Assembly: GCA_015521385.1 (NCBI GenBank)
Contig: WAOH01000165.1
Span: 1-15,686 of the forward strand
Origin: Thermoproteota archaeon
GTDB taxonomy: Archaea; Korarchaeota; Korarchaeia; Korarchaeales; Korarchaeaceae
Direction: 5' to 3'
Length of the DNA: 15,686 nt
Part shown: piece by piece, positions 1 to 7,360 of the stretch
Layout: each line of letters opens with the position of its first letter
Position numbering within the stretch: the first letter of the stretch is position 1
Notes under the pieces: model-generated
Seen by the model: only the letters and a program-made list of their open reading frames with translations
Told to the model about the DNA's origin: nothing
Databases searched by the model: none
Program-made: the position numbers and the translations under genes

Positions 1-935
1 CCTGCGCTGTCCCCGAAGTCGTACCTGTACTCCCCCTCCGTGAGCGAGGGAGACGCCCTCGGCTCGACAGCTACAATCTTATACTCCTCCTTCCCTCTCA
101 GAATCTCCTCTATGAAGGGGAAGGTGAGCCCAGCGAAGTTGCTCCCGCCCCCAACGCATCCTATGAGCACGTCCGGCTTCTCTCCCACTATCTCCATCTG
201 CTTCTTGGCCTCCAATCCTATCACCGTCTGGTGCAATAGTACGTGATTTAGAACGCTGCCCAGAGAGTACTTCGCTTTCTCGTCCTTCATTGCCGTCTCG
301 ATGGCCTCGCTTATGGCTATGCCTAGGGAGCCCGGGTGATTCGGATCCTGCTCGAGGTACTTCCTGCCGATCTCAGTTCTGTCACTCGGTGATGGAACGA
401 TGTCCGCCCCGTAGAGCTTCATCACGAGCTTTCTGTAGGGCTTCTGCTGATAGGAAATCCTGACCATGAAGACTAGAGCTCTCAGCCCCATCATTGAGGT
501 CGCGTAGGACAGAGCACTTCCCCACTGACCCGCACCCGTCTCGGTTGTCAGGTATTCAAGCCCCTCCTTTGCGGCGCAGAAGGCCTGCACCAATGCCGTG
601 TTAAGCTTGTGGCTCCCCGTCGGCGTCACGTCCTCTCTCTTATAGTATATCCTCGCCGGTGTCCTGAGGTATTCCTCCAATCTCTTGGCCCTGTACAGGG
701 GCGTGGGCCTGCCGATCCTCACGTAGAACTCTCTCAGCTCCTCAGGTATCTTGATGAACTTCTCCCTCGAGAATTCCTGATCCACGCACTCCTTAGGGAA
801 TAGTGGGTAGAAATCCTTGGGTCCCAATGGTTCCTTCGTCGCTGGATGGATTGGTGGCGGTAGATCTGGCAGATCCGAGACTATGTTGTACCAATAGACT
901 GGTATCTCCTCTTGGCTGAGGTCCACCCTTATCAT
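1..935 (-). CDS. trpB2: Tryptophan synthase beta chain, TrpB2 type (3' end outside window)
   Basis: A PLP enzyme that condenses indole with L-serine (or O-phosphoserine in some TrpB2 enzymes) to make tryptophan in the cytoplasm. About 311 codons are present; the family is usually about 420-450 residues, so the C-terminal quarter is cut off by the window edge. The PLP lysine is K110 in TPTGSHKLNTA. The TrpB2-type start (PVYWYNIVSDLP), TTETGAGQWGSAL, the glycine-rich phosphate loop GCVGGGSNFAG and the YRYDFGDSA stretch at the edge are visible. TrpB2 differs from TrpB1 in its N-terminal extension and loop sequences, and these fit TrpB2. The ATG at 935 is preceded by a GGAGGTG ribosome binding site. 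No trpA is in view, but the downstream side is missing. It diverges from the MFS gene at 1186. Confidence 0.93.
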   Translation of the reverse strand, partial: MIRVDLSQEEIPVYWYNIVSDLPDLPPPIHPATKEPLGPKDFYPLFPKECVDQEFSREKFIKIPEELREFYVRIGRPTPLYRAKRLEEYLRTPARIYYKREDVTPTGSHKLNTALVQAFCAAKEGLEYLTTETGAGQWGSALSYATSMMGLRALVFMVRISYQQKPYRKLVMKLYGADIVPSPSDRTEIGRKYLEQDPNHPGSLGIAISEAIETAMKDEKAKYSLGSVLNHVLLHQTVIGLEAKKQMEIVGEKPDVLIGCVGGGSNFAGLTFPFIEEILRGKEEYKIVAVEPRASPSLTEGEYRYDFGDSA

Positions 936-1185
936 CTGAGGACACCTCCCTCTGAGAAGCTAGGCAGGACGGTGGATGTTCCGGATGTGGATGTGCAAAC
1001 AGTTGTCTCAGGCAGGGAGAGAGGAGATTCCTTCAAGAGAGGTTTCTTAAGGCCAAACTAGATCCCCCATAGTTGCACCCCCATGGAACGGGTTGGGTCG
1101 GGGAACCTTCAACAGTTAAAAGCATTACTGTACGGGAAACTCCGCACAGGGTTTCCGGGCTCCGATCTCCGAGGAGGCATTCGAG
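936..1185. promoter_or_regulatory. Divergent intergenic region between trpB2 and MFS gene
   Basis: This 250-bp spacer must hold the promoters of both divergent genes. For the MFS gene there is a TATA-like GTTAAAAGC at about 1115-1123 and a GAGGAGG ribosome binding site at 1171-1177, 8 nt before the ATG. For trpB2 the best AT-rich element is CTTAAGAAACC (minus strand, about 1043-1053), which would give a leader of roughly 90 nt. The hexamer GGATGT occurs three times at 974-979, 983-988 and 989-994. I see no RNA gene. The promoter placements are tentative. Confidence 0.4.
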
Positions 1186-2481
1186 ATGGAAAAGCGGAAC
1201 ATCATCATACTCTCACTGGTCGGATTCGTCATATCCTTGGGATTCGGTGCCATATCCCCCATTCTCCCCTACTACGTGGTCTACTTGGAAGGGGGGATAA
1301 CCGAACTCCCTGAAGAGCTGGGTGTCATAGAGCATGCTTCCCAGTACGCTGTGGAGTACGGGCTGATGATGTCAGCATTCATGCTCACCCGAGCCTTCTT
1401 CGCCAGATACTTCGGCTCCCTCAGTGACAGGATTGGAAGGAAGAAGCTGATAACGGCGGGCTCAGTCATATACTCACTCCTCGCCTATGCATACATCTTA
1501 TCCACCAACGTCTATGACCTCTATGCGATTAGGGGGCTCCAGGGAATCGCATCGGCCATGGTCTGGCCTGTCGCCGAGGCCCTATTGATGGACAGCGTTC
1601 CGAGCGAGATGAGGGGCAGATCGATGGCGATATACATGACCTTAACGAATCTGGCGATGATAGGGGGTCCAGCCATAGGTGTGGGTATCTACAAATTCGG
1701 GATCCACTTCCTGGGGATAAGGGATGTCGAACAAGCGCTAAAGTTCCCCTTCATCGGGTTGGCGATTATATCAGCATTCTCCATACTCTTCTCACTACTG
1801 CTCAAGGAGGACAGGGTAGAGCTCGCTAAAAAAGCTATGGAAGCGCTCAAGACAGATGTCAGACTCCCTCGATCGGTCAGGAGGAGCATAAACACGATCT
1901 ACGTGATGGCCCTGGCCAATGGATTTGCGATGGGCTTCATAGCACCGATAATGAGCCTCTACATAATTCAGTTCATTTCGTCGGACCCGGCAGCGATAGC
2001 GGTGGTCACGACGATCTCAGGGCTCTTCGGATTGGCGGCTGCCTATCCTGGAGGGAGGTTGAGCGACAGGTTTGGGCGGAAACCACTGATCCTAATAGCC
2101 GGGGTCTTCTCACGTCTGATGACCCTGCTGATACCAACCGCAAAGGATGTGGAGGGGCTCACGATCATATCGACCGTCAGGTCCATCGCCTTCAACATGT
2201 ACATACCGTCGTTCAGAGCGCTCCAAGCTGATATAGCCCCGAGGAGCATAAGGGGGAAGGTGTTCGGAACTGTACAGGCTATGTTCAATGTCGGAGCGGT
2301 GTTAGGCCCGATAGTGGGGGGTCAGCTTTACAAGGACTTCGCCCCCCGTACCATACAGGTGGGAGGAATCACCTTACCGGGTGCGGCGCTGTCCTTCATA
2401 GCCAGCGCTTCCATCGGACTCTTCAGCCTGCTCTTGTTCGCTTTGTTCGTGGAGGAACCCGCTAGTCCCCAAGGACAGTGA
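1186..2481 (+). CDS. Major facilitator superfamily transporter
   Basis: A secondary transporter of the cytoplasmic membrane, probably a proton-coupled permease; the substrate cannot be read from sequence. It has 431 residues, the usual length for 12 transmembrane helices. MFS motif A is present in both halves: GSLSDRIGRKK at about 77-87 (TM2-TM3 loop) and GGRLSDRFGRK at about 289-299 (TM8-TM9 loop), the internal duplication expected of the fold. The stretch RGLQGIASAMVWP (about 116-128) is typical of TM4 in drug-efflux-like members. A charged central loop lies at about 207-233. The ATG has a GAGGAGG site 8 nt upstream. It may be a drug or metabolite exporter, but placement next to trpB2 is weak evidence for an aromatic substrate. 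Its 3' end overlaps yjbQ on the other strand by 20 bp. Confidence 0.93.
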   Translation: MEKRNIIILSLVGFVISLGFGAISPILPYYVVYLEGGITELPEELGVIEHASQYAVEYGLMMSAFMLTRAFFARYFGSLSDRIGRKKLITAGSVIYSLLAYAYILSTNVYDLYAIRGLQGIASAMVWPVAEALLMDSVPSEMRGRSMAIYMTLTNLAMIGGPAIGVGIYKFGIHFLGIRDVEQALKFPFIGLAIISAFSILFSLLLKEDRVELAKKAMEALKTDVRLPRSVRRSINTIYVMALANGFAMGFIAPIMSLYIIQFISSDPAAIAVVTTISGLFGLAAAYPGGRLSDRFGRKPLILIAGVFSRLMTLLIPTAKDVEGLTIISTVRSIAFNMYIPSFRALQADIAPRSIRGKVFGTVQAMFNVGAVLGPIVGGQLYKDFAPRTIQVGGITLPGAALSFIASASIGLFSLLLFALFVEEPASPQGQ

Positions 2482-2866
2482 CTATCACCTTTCTGGTGCG
2501 TGGGTGGGTGTCCACCTCCACCCACACAACGCTCTGCCAGGTCCCCAGCGCTAGAGATCCCCCGATCACGGGGAGCACCTTGCTGGGTTCCATCAGGATG
2601 GATCTGAGATGGGAGTGAGCATTCACTGGGTGCCTATACCCGGCGTGACGGGGGATTATCCTCTCAAGGGTATCTCTCAGATCCTCCAGCAGGGATGGAT
2701 CGTTCTCGTTGATTATAATGGCCCCAGTAGCATGGGGTGCGAAGACCACAGCTATCCCATTTCTAATACCGCTCTCCCTAACTATCCCCTCGATGTCACG
2801 GGTTATATCGATGAAATCGACCTCCCCCCTCGTCTCGAAGGAGAAAGTAGATGTGAATACCTTCAA
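2462..2866 (-). CDS. yjbQ: YjbQ / UPF0047 family protein
   Basis: This 134-residue protein covers the full UPF0047 fold. Hallmarks are PHATGAIIINEND (44-56), NAHSHLRS (82-89) and GTWQSVVWVEVDTHPRTRK (108-126), whose histidines form the presumed metal or ligand site. Some bacterial members have weak thiamin-phosphate-synthase activity, hence the name 'secondary thiamine-phosphate synthase'; the true role is unsettled and no thiamine gene is nearby. The start is TTG: an in-frame TGA ends only 3 nt upstream of it, leaving TTC as the sole intervening codon, so no earlier start exists. AGGTGGG lies a few nt upstream as ribosome binding site. It is convergent with the MFS gene (20-bp overlap) and divergent from the nuclease-like gene. 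Confidence 0.92.
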   Translation of the reverse strand: MKVFTSTFSFETRGEVDFIDITRDIEGIVRESGIRNGIAVVFAPHATGAIIINENDPSLLEDLRDTLERIIPRHAGYRHPVNAHSHLRSILMEPSKVLPVIGGSLALGTWQSVVWVEVDTHPRTRKVIVTVLGD

Positions 2867-2892
2867 GAATCACCCACCTAGCACCAGAACGC

Positions 2893-2907
2893 GATAAAAT
2901 GTAAATC
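2893..2907. promoter_or_regulatory. AT-rich TATA-like element between divergent genes
   Basis: GATAAAATGTAAATC is the only AT-rich stretch in the 61-bp gap between the yjbQ and nuclease-like starts. Read on the plus strand it sits about 28 nt upstream of the GTG at 2928, the distance expected for a leaderless archaeal mRNA. Read on the minus strand (TTTTATC) it would start transcription just upstream of the yjbQ ribosome binding site. It could serve both genes. Confidence 0.5.
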
Positions 2908-2927
2908 TTCACGGGGTTCCATACCGT

Positions 2928-3608
2928 GTGGAACTGAGGGAAGAGGCTCTGAGGAGCATCCATCTCATGGTGAGCGGCAGGTGGGACGTGATCCCAGCTA
3001 ATCTTCTCTCATACCTCGAGGAGGAGCTGGGAGGAGATCCGAGCAGCGACCCGGTTGGAGTGGCCTTCCTTCTCATAAAAATCGGGGTGAGTCCCGAGAA
3101 GGCAATAGCGCTCCTCAATTGGAGGGACTTCGAGGGGTTATGCGAGAGAGGACTTCAAATATCCGGATTTTCCACGAAGAGAGGTCTTCGATTCACATTA
3201 GATGGAAGGAGGTACGAGATAGATGTAGTGGCCTCCGACCACGAGGTGACGCTAGTTCTCGACTGCAAGATGTGGTCGAAGGGGAATTCCCCCAAGGTTT
3301 ACAAGATATTCGAGGCCGCTGAGCACCAATACCTCAGGACGATAGCCCTGAAGCACGCTATTGAAAGACGTTCACTGGCGGATGTTCGCCCGGAGCCCGG
3401 ACACGGTGTCATGGTACCGTGCATCGTCACTTGGCTGGATTTCGGCGTCAAGCTGTCCAAGTCAGGCGTCCCCATAGTCCCGATTTCCAAGTTCCCCTCA
3501 TTCGTGAACGACATAAGATCCCTATTGGATGAGGTAGCTGCCTTGGAGACCGATTTCAGGGTTAAGATTGGGAGAGAAGCTTCTTCACGGAACCGACTAC
3601 CTCTTTAA
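2928..3608 (+). CDS. PD-(D/E)XK nuclease-superfamily-like protein
   Basis: I do not recognise a named family. The 226-residue protein has what looks like a restriction-endonuclease-like core: a helix with E69 (WRDFEGLCE), then strands carrying D99 (RRYEIDVVA), then D112-C-K114 (VTLVLDCKMW). The spacing E...D-x12-D-x-K is the classic metal-dependent nuclease pattern. The first 65 residues are helical, and a later hydrophobic stretch (VMVPCIVTWLDFGV, about 161-174) could be a core strand. No methyltransferase, helicase or toxin partner lies next to it, so it is probably a housekeeping or repair nuclease or a single-gene defence factor rather than a restriction system. Start is GTG with a TATA-like element 28 nt upstream, hence probably leaderless. 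Its last 47 bp overlap the 3' end of hisS on the opposite strand. Confidence 0.7.
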   Translation: MELREEALRSIHLMVSGRWDVIPANLLSYLEEELGGDPSSDPVGVAFLLIKIGVSPEKAIALLNWRDFEGLCERGLQISGFSTKRGLRFTLDGRRYEIDVVASDHEVTLVLDCKMWSKGNSPKVYKIFEAAEHQYLRTIALKHAIERRSLADVRPEPGHGVMVPCIVTWLDFGVKLSKSGVPIVPISKFPSFVNDIRSLLDEVAALETDFRVKIGREASSRNRLPL

Positions 3609-4848
3609 GGTCTACCGTCATTCTGGTCTGCTCTGTGTAGAGTGTAACGGTCCTAGATTCCTCCTCCTTGGGTCCCACGAACGCCACGATCTTAGCTCCT
3701 AATTTTCGGGCGTACTCCCTCTGACTAGACTGACTCCTCCTCATCAGATCGAGGGAAACGTAGAACCCCTCCCTCCTCAGCATCTCAGCGACCCTCCAGG
3801 CATACCTCCAGCTATCCCTCCTGACGCTCACCACGAACACCTGCACGTAACTCCTCTCGTCCAAGTCGAATATTCCGAGCTCCAGACCTGCATCGATGAG
3901 TCGCTCAACGCCCACGCTCACCCCGGTGGCCGGGACATCTCTATTGGAGTACATACCGATCAACCTGTCGTATCTTCCGCCCCCTGCCAGTGAGCCTATT
4001 CTGGGCTCTCTCACCACTGTCTCGAATACGGGTCCGGTGTAGTACTCGAGGCCCCTGACCAGAGACAGGTCGAAGACCAGCCTCTCATCACCCACTATCG
4101 AGAAGATCTCCTCCAGATGCTTTAGCGCTTCTGATACAGCCTCATTTCTAATGGAGCCTAGGTCTTCAGCTATTTCGTAGAACTTCCCCCTCTTGGAGAT
4201 GAGCCCCATTATCCTATCGACCAGATCCTCGTGCATCCCCTTAGATAGGAGATCCGCCCTCACTCCCTCCTCACCGATCTTGTCCAACTTGTCTATAGAC
4301 CTGTAGACGGGGATCGGGTTGGAAATGCCGAGCTCCTCCTCGAAAACACCCGTTAGGAGCCGCCTGTCGTTCAATTTCACCGTGAAATCCCTGAAACCGA
4401 ACTCCCTCATCACCTCGATGTTCAGGCTTATCACCTCGGCATCGGCCTCTGGATATGGGCTGCCCACCACATCCGCATCGCACTGCCAGAATTCCCTGTA
4501 CCTGCCCCTCTGAGGTTCCTCGTGCCTCCATACCCTCCCTATGTGGTACCTCTTGAATGGCAGCGGCGTCTCCGGGTGCATGGCCATGTACCTAGCTAGG
4601 GGGAAGGTGAGCTCGTACCGGAGGGTGTACCACTCCTTACTGAGGAAGTCGGGGAATATGAACATGAGCCGGCTCTCCGCCTCCTCCCCCAGCTTACCCT
4701 TGACGGTCTCCCAGTACTCCAACGCGGGAGTCTCGAACGGATCGAAGCCGTAGCGCTTGAATACCTCCTCTATCCTCGACATGATCCGCTTCCTTAGGAT
4801 CATAAATGGAGGGGGGAAGTCCCTGAACCCCCTCGGTATCGAGACCAA
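3562..4848 (-). CDS. hisS: Histidyl-tRNA synthetase
   Basis: A class II aminoacyl-tRNA synthetase that charges tRNA-His. It begins with the family N-terminus IPRGFRDF. Motif 2 is VWRHEEPQRGRYREFWQCD, the histidine-binding loop is LVRGLEYYTGPVFE, followed by AGGGRYDRLIG, and motif 3 is GVSVGVERL. The C-terminal part (from VQVFVVSVRR) is the anticodon-binding domain. I chose the TTG at 4848 (428 residues) because GGGTGG sits just upstream and homologues begin close to this point. An in-frame ATG at 4884 would give 440 residues, but its extra 12 residues overlap the upstream stop and look unrelated to HisRS. The chosen start lies 11 nt after the stop of the binding protein, so the two are surely co-transcribed. 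The 3' end overlaps the nuclease-like gene by 47 bp. Confidence 0.95.
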   Translation of the reverse strand: MVSIPRGFRDFPPPFMILRKRIMSRIEEVFKRYGFDPFETPALEYWETVKGKLGEEAESRLMFIFPDFLSKEWYTLRYELTFPLARYMAMHPETPLPFKRYHIGRVWRHEEPQRGRYREFWQCDADVVGSPYPEADAEVISLNIEVMREFGFRDFTVKLNDRRLLTGVFEEELGISNPIPVYRSIDKLDKIGEEGVRADLLSKGMHEDLVDRIMGLISKRGKFYEIAEDLGSIRNEAVSEALKHLEEIFSIVGDERLVFDLSLVRGLEYYTGPVFETVVREPRIGSLAGGGRYDRLIGMYSNRDVPATGVSVGVERLIDAGLELGIFDLDERSYVQVFVVSVRRDSWRYAWRVAEMLRREGFYVSLDLMRRSQSSQREYARKLGAKIVAFVGPKEEESRTVTLYTEQTRMTVDLKEVVGSVKKLLSQS

Positions 4849-4859
4849 AATTTTCCACC

Positions 4860-5960
4860 CTAGGCTGCGAGCACCTGCTCCCATATATCGTTGATCTTGG
4901 CCCTCTTCTCGTCGGTCATCACTGGGGATAAGTACAACTTCTTCATGAGGTCAGGTGGAGGTATGAGAGCGGGCTCCTCGGCCAGCTCGGAGGGGAGGAG
5001 CTTCTTCGTCGCAGGTATAGGCATCGCTATGTAGACGGAGATCGTCTTGTAAGCAGCCACCAATGGATCTATTAGGTAGTTTATGAGTGCCTGGGCCGCC
5101 TCCGGATTTGGAGCATCCTTGGGGACGAGCATATTATCTATCCATGCTATCGCTCCCTCCTCCGGGATCAGGTAGGATATGTTCTTGAACCCGTCGCCGT
5201 ACTTCATGGTAAGCACATCCCCGTTGTAGGCGTGGGCGGCCAGCAGGGACCCGTTCTCTAATCCCGGGAGGTACTTGTCCGTGCTGAAGTAACCCGCTAT
5301 ATACGGTTTCTGCTTTATGAGAGCCTCCTTCACCTCCTCCATCGTGGAATCGCTCCAGTCATCCAAGTCCTTCCCCAAGTACAGTTTTGTGGCGAACACT
5401 ACCTCGGGCGGATCCTCCAGCATGGAGAATTTCTTCTTATACTTCTGCAAGTAATTGGGATCGAAGAACTGCTTCCAGCTACTCAGATCCTTCACCTCGT
5501 CAGAGTTGAGACCTATAGCGGTACTACCGAATCCGTACGGGACAGAGTAGTTATTCCCGGGATCGTACTCGAGCTCCCTGAACTTGGGATCCAAGTACTT
5601 CAGGTTTGGAATAAGCTCCTTGTCCAGCTTCCTGACATACCCCCTCTCTATGGCGTTCCTCACATACTTATCGGTGAGCACCACGATGTCGTAGCCGCTC
5701 CCGCCCGCCTCGAGCTTGGCAAATGCCTCATCATCGCTGTCGAACACGTCGTAGATTACATCAACGCCCGTCTCGTCCCTGAAGAGTTCGAAGACGAAGG
5801 GGTTGTTGTTATTGCTCCAGTCGTACATGGCGACTTTTCCAGAGAGCTGCCTTCTAGCCTCACTCGCCTCCTGCTCAATCTTCGCCTGAGAGACGGAAGA
5901 TCCATAAAAGTAGCCGGCAGAACCACCGACGATTAGACCGGCAGCCCCAACGACTGCCAA
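4860..5960 (-). CDS. PotD-like extracellular solute-binding protein
   Basis: The periplasmic-type receptor of an ABC importer, closest in pattern to spermidine/putrescine-binding PotD. After a hydrophobic N-terminal segment (about 1-20) and a short helical linker come VAMYDWSNNNNP (about 43-54), ETGVDVIYDVFDSDDEAF (about 63-80), KLEAGGSGYDIVVLTDKYV (82-100) and the YFSTDKYLPGLENGSL region, all typical of this group. No lipobox cysteine is present, so it is probably held by an uncleaved helix or released. The only in-frame start is the TTG at 5960, because an in-frame TAG ends at 5988. Between them lies an untranslated twin-arginine motif (see separate entry), so the annotated N-terminus may be wrong. 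No ABC permease or ATPase is in the window, making it an orphan receptor between hisD and hisS. Polyamines are the family ligand; that is inference here. Confidence 0.88.
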   Translation of the reverse strand: MAVVGAAGLIVGGSAGYFYGSSVSQAKIEQEASEARRQLSGKVAMYDWSNNNNPFVFELFRDETGVDVIYDVFDSDDEAFAKLEAGGSGYDIVVLTDKYVRNAIERGYVRKLDKELIPNLKYLDPKFRELEYDPGNNYSVPYGFGSTAIGLNSDEVKDLSSWKQFFDPNYLQKYKKKFSMLEDPPEVVFATKLYLGKDLDDWSDSTMEEVKEALIKQKPYIAGYFSTDKYLPGLENGSLLAAHAYNGDVLTMKYGDGFKNISYLIPEEGAIAWIDNMLVPKDAPNPEAAQALINYLIDPLVAAYKTISVYIAMPIPATKKLLPSELAEEPALIPPPDLMKKLYLSPVMTDEKRAKINDIWEQVLAA

Positions 5961-6003
5961 CTTGAGGAAATCTCTCCTAGAGGTGAACTAAATCCCCCAT
6001 CAT
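5961..6003 (-). other. Out-of-frame start and Tat signal motif in front of the binding protein
   Basis: In the frame of the binding protein, the codons just before its TTG read F-T-S-R-R-D-F-L-K, a textbook twin-arginine (Tat) motif that runs directly into the hydrophobic segment. No start codon precedes it in that frame before a TAG at 5990-5988. One frame away, tandem ATGs at 6003-5998 overlap the hisD stop (ATGATG over TGA) and read M-M-G-D-L-V-H-L before a TAG at 5979-5977. A single +1 shift at CTC-TAG would join this to R-R-D-F-L-K. A base-call error, a real indel or recoding are all possible. Confidence 0.75.
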
Positions 6004-7283
6004 GTCACCCCGTTGCTGGGGCCAGCATCAGGGCCCTTATAAATTTTTCCTCTAACCTCGGCGGATCTGGCGTGGTACTCCAGACCCTCCAGCCTCGCGA
6101 ACCTGGCGACCTTTCCCGAGATCGAGGCCTGAACCTTCAAGGTTCCACTCTGCCTGTAAACGTGCACTCCGGAGAAGTCCTTGAAGAACGAGAACGGACT
6201 GAGACCGGGTCTCTCCATCAAGGTACCTCCGGTGGGTAGGATGTGATTCGCCCCCGTGTAGCCGTAATCACCGTACACCACCCCCACACCCTCGAACACG
6301 GCTCCAGCCAGGCCTGCATCGAACTTCCCCATTATCTCCAAGTGCTCAGGTACGAAGGCATCGCTGAACCTCTCCAAGGATCTCCTGTCCCCGTACAGTA
6401 TGCCACCCCTCTCCCTGAGGGAGGAGATCCTCTCGTCTCCCGAGTATCTATCGAGCTCCTCCCTCAACTTGAGGGCCAGTTCCTTGGATGTGACGAGGGC
6501 TAGGGAAATGGAGTCGGGTCCGTGCTCCGCTTGGGCGAGCATGTCCATGACCACGAATTCGATGGGGAAGCTACCATCGTAGAGAATGAGGACCTCAGAA
6601 GGTCCCGCCAGGAGATCTATCTTCACATCCCTCGAGACGACGGCCTTGGCTGCCGTCACGTAGGAGTTCCCGGGTCCCACGATCATATCGACCGGTTCGA
6701 GGTTGACTTCGGGGAGTCCGTAAGCGAGGGAAGCTATGGCCTGTACCCCACCAACTCTCAGGATCTCATCAACGCCCAACCGGGCGGCTAGCCCCTCTAT
6801 CAGCCTGAAATTCCTCGGAGGGGTAGCCACGACGAAATCTTCAACTCCCGCTGCCTTGGCAGGGGCTAACGACATGAGCAGGGAGGAAAGTAGGGGATAC
6901 CTCCCACCCGGAACGTATATACCAACCCTCTCCACAGGCTCCGATATCGTACCCTCCTTCACCCACTCCAGTCGGGTCCTGAAACCCCCGACAGAACACT
7001 CCCTCCCATCAAGTAGGGATACGGCGCAGGTGTATAGCCTCTCATAGGGTTCCAACACGAATTCATTCACCTTATAGTCGTGCGGGGATCCATACACCTC
7101 TTCCTTGGATAATGCGACCCCATCGAATTTCTCGGTCAGGTATAGCACGCTTTCAAGCCCCCTCTCCCTCACCTCATTCACTAGTTCGGCGGCAATCTCC
7201 ACTGGTAGGCTGATCCTCCCGCGGAGCTTGGAGAAGGCATCATCCCAGAGTTCTCTCACATCGCCGAAGAGGGCCAGTTCCAT
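6000..7283 (-). CDS. hisD: Histidinol dehydrogenase
   Basis: Catalyses the last two steps of histidine synthesis, oxidising L-histidinol to histidine with 2 NAD+, as a zinc dimer in the cytoplasm. The length of 427 matches the family (about 430). Visible are VGIYVPGGRYPLLSSLLM (about 120-137), GGVQAIASLAYG (178-189), IVGPGNSYVTAAK (201-213) and DLLAGPSEVLI (223-233). The zinc ligands are Q251 and H254 in QAEHGPDS, the catalytic bases E313-H314 in PEHLEI, then D339 in GDYGYTGANHILPTGG and the C-terminal H404, so the active site is complete. The ATG at 7283 has no clear ribosome binding site but a TATA-like box about 26 nt upstream, suggesting a leaderless mRNA. It is the first gene of the hisD-binding protein-hisS cluster; no other his gene is in the window. 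Confidence 0.96.
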   Translation of the reverse strand: MELALFGDVRELWDDAFSKLRGRISLPVEIAAELVNEVRERGLESVLYLTEKFDGVALSKEEVYGSPHDYKVNEFVLEPYERLYTCAVSLLDGRECSVGGFRTRLEWVKEGTISEPVERVGIYVPGGRYPLLSSLLMSLAPAKAAGVEDFVVATPPRNFRLIEGLAARLGVDEILRVGGVQAIASLAYGLPEVNLEPVDMIVGPGNSYVTAAKAVVSRDVKIDLLAGPSEVLILYDGSFPIEFVVMDMLAQAEHGPDSISLALVTSKELALKLREELDRYSGDERISSLRERGGILYGDRRSLERFSDAFVPEHLEIMGKFDAGLAGAVFEGVGVVYGDYGYTGANHILPTGGTLMERPGLSPFSFFKDFSGVHVYRQSGTLKVQASISGKVARFARLEGLEYHARSAEVRGKIYKGPDAGPSNGVT

Positions 7284-7303
7284 AGGCGAGGATCCTGCGG
7301 ACC

Positions 7304-7316
7304 CTGTAATAAGCTT
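7304..7316 (-). promoter_or_regulatory. Probable hisD promoter (TATA-like)
   Basis: On the minus strand this reads AAGCTTATTACAG, centred about 26 nt upstream of the hisD ATG at 7283. With no recognisable ribosome binding site between, this spacing points to a leaderless hisD transcript. No experimental support is available here. Confidence 0.5.
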
Positions 7317-7330
7317 GATGTGGAGGAGAG

Positions 7331-7338
7331 CTTATAAC
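7331..7338 (+). promoter_or_regulatory. Probable promoter of the 126-residue gene (TATA-like)
   Basis: CTTATAAC is centred about 27 nt before the ATG at 7361, and no GGAGG-type site lies in between, so the mRNA is probably leaderless. The upstream GGAGGAGAG at about 7322-7330 is too far from the ATG to act as ribosome binding site; its purine-rich run just ahead of the TATA box could be a BRE-like element. Confidence 0.5.
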
Positions 7339-7360
7339 GTCGTGACAATCCTTCTCCAAG

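Noticed and set aside
1362..1375. C-box-like TGATGATG of a possible C/D guide RNA
   Set aside because: It is inside the MFS coding sequence and I found no matching D box (CTGA) at a suitable distance.
4849..4884. 12-residue extension of HisRS from an ATG at 4884
   Set aside because: It overlaps the end of the binding-protein gene, and the TTG at 4848 with GGGTGG in front begins just before the conserved PRGFRDF.
4860..5960. Binding protein as a lipoprotein
   Set aside because: No cysteine follows the hydrophobic N-terminal segment, so there is no lipobox.
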